Shown here: positions 40,863-45,357 of the stretch, in pieces
Numbering within the stretch: the first letter of the stretch is position 1
How the letters are laid out: each line of letters starts with the position of its first letter
Assembly (NCBI GenBank): GCA_025354565.1
Contig: JANXMQ010000012.1
Span: 1 to 45,357, forward strand
Length of the DNA stretch: 45,357 nucleotides
Reading direction: 5' to 3'
Origin: Akkermansiaceae bacterium
Lineage (GTDB): Bacteria > Verrucomicrobiota > Verrucomicrobiia > Verrucomicrobiales > Akkermansiaceae
Program-made: the position numbers and the translations under genes
Notes under the pieces: model-generated
Seen by the model: only the letters and a program-made list of their open reading frames with translations
What the model was told of the DNA's origin: nothing
Databases searched by the model: none

Positions 40863-41510
40863 TTGAAAGCCGCCGCCGTTCAGCAGATCGCCGCCCTTTT
40901 CCCCGGTCGCTGGGAGCGGAACTATGTCGCGACCAAGCTCCGCACCGATCCGCTTTACGCCGCCCTTACCACTCATTTCCGCGACTCGCCACTACCATTG
41001 TTAGACCTCGGTTGCGGCCTGGGATTGTTAGGCTTATTTCTGCGGAAGGAAGGCATCGAAGTCCCGATCCACGGCCTCGACTACGACTCCCGTAAAATCA
41101 CCATGGCCAAACGAGCCGCAACGTCTTCAAACCACCAAGGACTCACGTTTGCGCATCATGATGCCCGCACCGGTTTGCCCGAGCATCTGGGTAATGTCAG
41201 CATCCTGGACATCCTCCAGTTCTTCACTCCTGCGCAACAAGAATCCCTGTTGAAACTCGCGGCAGCGCGGGTGGCGACCGGCGCGAAACTGGTGATCCGC
41301 TCCGGCCTGCGCGATGATTCATGGCGCTTCAAAATCACCGTGATGGGCGACTTGCTCGCCAAGGCGACATTCTGGATGAAAACCGCGCCCACCCACTATC
41401 CTTCCCGTGAGGATTTTGAACGCATCCTTGCACCCTTCGGAAATGTTAGTATATCTCCATTGTGGGGCGGCACTCCGTTTAACAATCATTTGATCATACT
41501 CGCCCGCTGA
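40863..41510 (+). CDS. Class I SAM-dependent methyltransferase
   Basis: 215 residues if translation starts at TTG 40863 (MKAAAVQQIAALFPG). An ATG at 40791 would overlap the glycosyltransferase gene by 44 bp and adds 24 residues without family character. SAM motif I is LLDLGCGLGLLGLFL, the acidic motif II is IHGLDYDSRK, and VSILDILQFFTPAQQ is motif III-like. With the preceding dehydratase, acyltransferase and GT2 genes it resembles the tailoring part of an aryl-polyene-type lipid locus. The substrate is unknown. Confidence 0.85.
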   Translation: MKAAAVQQIAALFPGRWERNYVATKLRTDPLYAALTTHFRDSPLPLLDLGCGLGLLGLFLRKEGIEVPIHGLDYDSRKITMAKRAATSSNHQGLTFAHHDARTGLPEHLGNVSILDILQFFTPAQQESLLKLAAARVATGAKLVIRSGLRDDSWRFKITVMGDLLAKATFWMKTAPTHYPSREDFERILAPFGNVSISPLWGGTPFNNHLIILAR

Positions 41511-41544
41511 CCACTCCGCAATGGCTCAGCCCTCTGGATTCTCG

Positions 41545-42735
41545 TTACGTCCGCTCGGGGAAAGCAAACTGATGTTGTTGTCGGTACTCGCTTGGCGGGA
41601 TACCCACCACACGGGTGAAAACCTTGTAAAAATGGTCAGCACTGCGAAACCCTCCTTCCTGAGCCACATTCTTCATGGTCGCGTCGGTTTCCACCAAACG
41701 CCGCTTGGTTCGCTCGAGTCGCAGTCTGGCGATCTCCTCGGCAATGCTACGCCCCAGTGATTCCCTGAATCGCCGTTCGAGCGTGCGGCGCTGAGTCGAA
41801 ACCGCACGCGCCACATGATTCACTTGGATCCGCAGGTGAGCATTCTCAGTCATAAAACGCAATGCCCTACCGACGATCGGGTCATCGACCGCGTGCGCAT
41901 CGGTCGATTGGCGTGAGACTAACTCCGCGGGTATCACCAACTCCGTCTTGGCTGGCGGCAAATGACCCGCCATCATTTGATCAAGCAATGCTGCGGCGCG
42001 GTAGCCAATTTGCCCGAAACCCAAATCAATGCTGGTCAGGCTAGGTTGAGGTGCGTTGCAGATGTCCGATTCATTGTGAGTCCCTATAATACCCACGTCC
42101 TGCGAAACATGAAGTCCCTTGGAACGGCAAACATCGATGAGATAGCGGCAGACGAGGTCCTGACAGACGAATACACCGATCGGCGGCTTCCACGTATCTA
42201 TCCATTTCACCATACCTGCTAGAATTTTCTCCCAACCTAAGGCCACCCCGGATATCGATGTTCGGGAAAAGCGAAAGGTCGAGCAACTGAAGCCTGCCTG
42301 CCGGATCACATTACGAAAGCCATTAAACTGAAGCCGGGAATCAATGTCTCGCGCGTAACCGAGATATCCGAACTGCCGGAAGCCGCGTGCCAGTAAATGC
42401 TCCGCCGCCATGGCTCCAGACGCCTCCCAATCTGGAAATACACTTGTCAGCCCCTCCGCCGGTGAGTTCAGCCAGACGTTCACCAAAGGCACGCCTGTTA
42501 GGCGGGCGGCATCCGCCAAAGACTTGGTCGCACGGGCGATCACACCGTCGAAGGGAACACCATCCGCCGGGCGTCTTAGTATCCGGTCGGCGGCAGGATT
42601 GATGGTACACTGCCATCCCACCTCGTCCGCGTATTTCTGACAGCCCGCATAGACTTCCAGATGGCGCTTGTAGCCCCAATCAAGATCGAGAGAGATCGCC
42701 ACCCGGCGGGGTTTATCAAAGCTTGTTTTATTCAT
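41545..42735 (-). CDS. AraC-family regulator with LacI-type sensor (XylR-like)
   Basis: 396 residues from MNKTSFDKPRRVAISLDLD. Residues about 12-280 form a periplasmic-binding-protein-like sensor (DGVIARATKSLAD, GYARDIDSRLQFNGF, IGTHNESDICNAPQPSLTSIDLG). Residues about 290-390 form the AraC DNA-binding domain with two helix-turn-helix units (VNHVARAVSTQRRTLERRFRE and MKNVAQEGGFRSADHFYKVF). This is the layout of E. coli XylR, which senses a sugar. The sensed ligand here is unknown. It is divergent from pepC; a pair of direct repeats between them is a candidate operator. Confidence 0.93.
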   Translation of the reverse strand: MNKTSFDKPRRVAISLDLDWGYKRHLEVYAGCQKYADEVGWQCTINPAADRILRRPADGVPFDGVIARATKSLADAARLTGVPLVNVWLNSPAEGLTSVFPDWEASGAMAAEHLLARGFRQFGYLGYARDIDSRLQFNGFRNVIRQAGFSCSTFRFSRTSISGVALGWEKILAGMVKWIDTWKPPIGVFVCQDLVCRYLIDVCRSKGLHVSQDVGIIGTHNESDICNAPQPSLTSIDLGFGQIGYRAAALLDQMMAGHLPPAKTELVIPAELVSRQSTDAHAVDDPIVGRALRFMTENAHLRIQVNHVARAVSTQRRTLERRFRESLGRSIAEEIARLRLERTKRRLVETDATMKNVAQEGGFRSADHFYKVFTRVVGIPPSEYRQQHQFAFPERT

Positions 42736-42814
42736 GGCAGAGAGAAATCTCGGCTGACCTGCCAAGTTAAGAGGGCGATTCCTATTGAATCAAAACGGAG
42801 GACTCAAACATAAT

Positions 42815-42842
42815 TGTCGCAAAAAGCACAAAAAATGTCGCA
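42815..42842. promoter_or_regulatory. Candidate AraC/XylR-type operator, two TGTCGCA direct repeats
   Basis: TGTCGCA occurs at 42815-42821 and 42836-42842, exactly 21 bp apart (two helical turns), each preceded by A/T-rich sequence. Direct half-sites at this spacing are characteristic of AraC-family operators. They lie 80 bp upstream of the regulator start and 76 bp upstream of pepC, so one site could control both genes. Confidence 0.55.
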
Positions 42843-42917
42843 GGCCGGAGCAGATAGTACTCGTAATTTCACTTTTTTCCTCAAGGATTCCTATCTCCGA
42901 CTCCCATTGCACCGACC

Positions 42918-44363
42918 ATGATTACCACGGAACTCTCCCCATCTCCCATCACGCCAGCCAAACCAACCGCAATCTCAGGCCAAGGTGAGCTGACACCCGA
43001 CCTCCTTTCGGCCCTCAGAGATGGGTTCAAAATGACTCCGGCCGACCGGGCCTGCCACAATGCCGTCACCAACAATGATCTATCCGCCCTCGCGCTCAAT
43101 CGAGACATCATTCGTGGCAGCGACGGTCATTTCAGCCACCGCATCAAGTCAAAGGGGATTACCAATCAAAAAAAATCCGGTCGCTGCTGGATGTTCGCGG
43201 GGCTTAATGTGCTCCGCCCGCAAGTCATTCGCGAGCACGGGATGGAGGAATTCGAGTTCTCAACCGCCTATCTGCAGTTCTGGGACAAACTGGAAAAATC
43301 CAACCTCTATCTTGAATCTGTCATCGAGCTACGCGACGCAGATTTTCTCGACCGTGACTGGGAGTTCGTTACCAAAATATCATTTGAGGACGGTGGCTGG
43401 TGGAATTACGTGGCCGGATTGATCGAAAAATATGGTGTGGTTCCGCTCTCAGCGATGCCCGAGACCCATGCCAGCAACCACACGCAAACCGTCAATGAAG
43501 TATTGGGCCGGCTACTCCGCGTGCGTGCGGTGCGGTTGCTCGACTTGCATGCCAATGGCGGCGACATGGAAAAACTGCAGGCTGAAAAAAATGCGGCACT
43601 CAAGGAAGTGTATCGTTTCCTTGCCCTCAACTTCGGCGAACCACCGACCGAATTCGAATGGCGTTACCGCAGGACCAAGAAAATCGCGGCAAAAGCAATT
43701 CCTGATGATGATATGTTAATTGTGGAAGAAAGTGACCTGACTCCGCTGGAGGTCCACACGCCAAAATCATTTTACGAAAAATACATCGGACGCACGCTCC
43801 AAGACCACGTCTGCCTCTACAACGACCCGAAGAACGAACTGAATCGCCACTATGAATTCAGCCGTGCCACCAACATCGTCGGCAGTCAAAACATGCACTT
43901 CGTCAACATCGACACCGTGCCGATGAAAAAAATCGCCATCGCCTCGATTCTCGCGAACGAGCCGGTCTGGTTTGCCGTGGACATGGGCTTCGACCAATCC
44001 GAACCGCTCGGCCTCATGGAACGCCAGTTGTTTGATTACGAGACCTTGTTCGGGATCGATCTAACCGTAAGTAAGGCCGACCGGACCCGCCTCCACGCCG
44101 GTGCCTCCGGCCATGCGATGACCGTCATGGGCGTGGATCTCGATAAACACGGCAATCCTCGTAAGTGGCTCATCGAAAACAGTTGGGGCGACGACAAAGG
44201 TAACAAGGGAATTTGGACGCTGCATGACAGTTGGTTTGACGAGCACGTTTACACAATTATCGCCCACAAAAAACATATCCCGCAGGCAATCTTGAAGCAC
44301 CTTGAAGACACGCCCGTCACCCTGCCTGCATGGTATCCCGGCGCGGGAGGCATTCAGGCGTGA
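42918..44363 (+). CDS. pepC: Bleomycin hydrolase-type aminopeptidase C (C1-family cysteine peptidase)
   Basis: 481 residues. The papain-type catalytic residues are Cys90 in KSGRCWMFAG, His399 in SGHAMTVMG and Asn421 in IENSWGD, at spacings normal for C1B peptidases. There is no signal peptide, so it should be cytoplasmic and form a hexameric aminopeptidase that trims peptides. FSTAYLQFWDKLEKSNLYLE and EDGGWWNYVAGLIEKYGVVP are family landmarks. A regulator gene is divergent, with the presumed operator between. Confidence 0.95.
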   Translation: MITTELSPSPITPAKPTAISGQGELTPDLLSALRDGFKMTPADRACHNAVTNNDLSALALNRDIIRGSDGHFSHRIKSKGITNQKKSGRCWMFAGLNVLRPQVIREHGMEEFEFSTAYLQFWDKLEKSNLYLESVIELRDADFLDRDWEFVTKISFEDGGWWNYVAGLIEKYGVVPLSAMPETHASNHTQTVNEVLGRLLRVRAVRLLDLHANGGDMEKLQAEKNAALKEVYRFLALNFGEPPTEFEWRYRRTKKIAAKAIPDDDMLIVEESDLTPLEVHTPKSFYEKYIGRTLQDHVCLYNDPKNELNRHYEFSRATNIVGSQNMHFVNIDTVPMKKIAIASILANEPVWFAVDMGFDQSEPLGLMERQLFDYETLFGIDLTVSKADRTRLHAGASGHAMTVMGVDLDKHGNPRKWLIENSWGDDKGNKGIWTLHDSWFDEHVYTIIAHKKHIPQAILKHLEDTPVTLPAWYPGAGGIQA

Positions 44364-44447
44364 GCATCTTTCAATTCGCAGCTTTCACAAACTTGGCCGA
44401 GCCGGTAATGAAACGTCTTGGGGCCATCGTCGGAGTCAAACACCGCC

Positions 44448-44804
44448 TCACCTCCGTTGCCGCGAGCCATTACGGTTATCGCCGTGGAAGATGTCGAACT
44501 CCGTGTCCTTCACCCCGTGCAGCAGCATGTTCATGCGGGCGAGGTTGTAGATGGTGATGTTCTTCTCCTGACCGAAAATCTTGCCGATGGTGCCGCCCGC
44601 CTTGTTCATCTTCTTGCGGACATTGAGCAGCAGGGAGCCGGAGCCGCAGGCGAAGTCCATCACACGGTCCAGCCGCTTCTTGGTCCCGGTCTTCGGTTCC
44701 TGGCTGTCCAGCGTGACGATGGCGGAGAGGATGTCGGAAATCTGCTGCGGGGTGTAGAACTCGCCCGCCGTCTTGCCGGACCCAGCGGCAATAAAATTGA
44801 TCCA
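44448..44804 (-). pseudogene. hsdM: hsdM remnant (type I restriction-modification methyltransferase fragment)
   Basis: About 118 codons of recognisable HsdM: AGSGKTAGEFYTPQQISDIL, then MDFACGSGSLLLNVRKKM (SAM motif I), GQEKNITIYNLARMNMLLHG and DTEFDIFHGD. The frame has no start codon and is preceded in frame by TAA (44805-44807). It loses similarity after FHGD and stops at 44448. The catalytic NPPF block and the rest of both ends are missing, so this cannot be a working enzyme. It lies directly after the restriction endonuclease-like gene on the same strand, a sign of past restriction-modification gene exchange here. Confidence 0.85.
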
Positions 44805-44810
44805 TTAACA

Positions 44811-45357
44811 TCAACCCATGCGAGGGATGCGAATACTCTCGTTACTTCCTCGGATGAGTATCTCCTCCGGCGACCATGAAAGTTGTATCGGTTCAGGCCC
44901 TGTGTCCTCGTGCGTCGCCATTTCCGTCAACGGTGGTCGGATATACCGCTCGAGAAACACGGCCATCGTATTGCCTGCTTTGGAATCCATGTGTGCCCAT
45001 GCGTCGGCACCGATGTAATGCCTGCCTCCGTTGGCGACGAACTTGGCAATCAACTCCGTGAGTCGCGGCGAAGGCGTGGGATCGAGCACAACGAGAACTG
45101 GCGTCAGTCCTGCCGCTCGACACTCCACCGGGAACGAAAGCTCTTCGGCAAAGCGCCCTTGCCCGCTGGCTGCAATCGTGACGCGCAGCTTGAATTCGTA
45201 AGCGAGTTGGCTCTCACCGTCGTAGCAATCAATCTGGCGTCCTTCGTCAGTTGTCTGCCCTCGGTCGTTGAGGCGCTTCACCGGAGAATTGCGAGAGCCA
45301 ACAGCTTCGCCGCCCAAGCAACTCGCCAAGACCGGCTCGAAAAGATAGCCAGTTTCC
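44811..45357 (-). CDS. Partial restriction endonuclease-like protein (start beyond the window)
   Basis: 182 in-frame codons are visible; the frame is still open at the right edge, so the N-terminus is outside. IDCYDGESQLAYEFKLRVTI carries Asp, then Glu-x-Lys spaced as in PD-(D/E)xK nucleases. The rest includes TPVLVVLDPTPSPRL and GGRHYIGADAWAHM, which recall ApaLI-type restriction endonucleases, but this is memory-based and unsearched. The hsdM remnant follows 6 bp after its stop. A cognate modification methylase, if any, would be beyond the window. Confidence 0.65.
   Translation of the reverse strand, partial: ETGYLFEPVLASCLGGEAVGSRNSPVKRLNDRGQTTDEGRQIDCYDGESQLAYEFKLRVTIAASGQGRFAEELSFPVECRAAGLTPVLVVLDPTPSPRLTELIAKFVANGGRHYIGADAWAHMDSKAGNTMAVFLERYIRPPLTEMATHEDTGPEPIQLSWSPEEILIRGSNESIRIPRMG

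Overview
The window looks like chromosomal DNA of a member of the Verrucomicrobiota, probably Verrucomicrobiales or an Akkermansiaceae-like lineage. This is inferred from three things: a secretin - PilP/PilO-like - PilM-like - pilin gene order resembling the Akkermansia muciniphila Amuc_1098-1102 pilus locus, a long 641-residue PurF, and an AraC-type regulator with a LacI-like sensor domain. G+C is moderately high, many start codons lack an obvious Shine-Dalgarno sequence, and no rRNA, tRNA, CRISPR array or intact insertion sequence was seen.

Positions 1-593 hold a palindromic repeat and no convincing gene. Positions 594-3059 (minus strand) encode an ABC ATPase, a secreted L,D-transpeptidase-like protein and a DUF3108-like exported protein. 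They are separated by short repeats and by a run of three GACA-N3-TGTC palindromes.

Positions 3232-19718 are the centre of the window: a minus-strand type IV pilus / type II secretion-like locus of about 16.5 kb. In transcription order it encodes an ABC ATPase and permease, an unknown 296-residue protein, a PilT-like ATPase, two tandem near-duplicate major pilins, a terminator-like hairpin, a PilM-PilN-like fusion, PilO-like and PilP-like proteins, a secretin, a free-standing protein resembling the N-terminal domain of GspE, the assembly ATPase PilB/GspE, the platform protein PilC/GspF, a small membrane protein, a pseudopilin, and four small unknown envelope proteins whose genes overlap by ATGA. 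No prepilin peptidase, PilY1 or dedicated regulator is visible. A 10-base G:C tract in the 5' end of pilC and a (GT)6 tract next to a pilin start suggest possible phase variation.

Positions 20010-28739 carry purM-purF (purine synthesis), a convergent RND efflux pump with its membrane fusion protein, and xdhC and uraD (purine breakdown). Positions 29040-31696 hold a two-gene cassette: a protein containing three successive methyltransferase domains, coupled to a DXD glycosyltransferase. It is bracketed by two copies of a roughly 30-bp sequence. A group 2 sigma-70 factor, pyrD and a MoxR - DUF58 - transglutaminase set follow (31841-38556).

Positions 38564-41510 carry a FabZ-like dehydratase, a PlsC-type acyltransferase, a family 2 glycosyltransferase and a methyltransferase, the tailoring enzymes typical of aryl-polyene-type lipid loci but without ketosynthases. 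Then come an AraC/XylR-type regulator, a likely operator, a bleomycin hydrolase-type aminopeptidase (pepC), a both-ends-truncated hsdM remnant and a partial restriction endonuclease-like gene that runs off the right edge. The short words GYTAG and especially CTAGCAG recur through the window in all reading frames.
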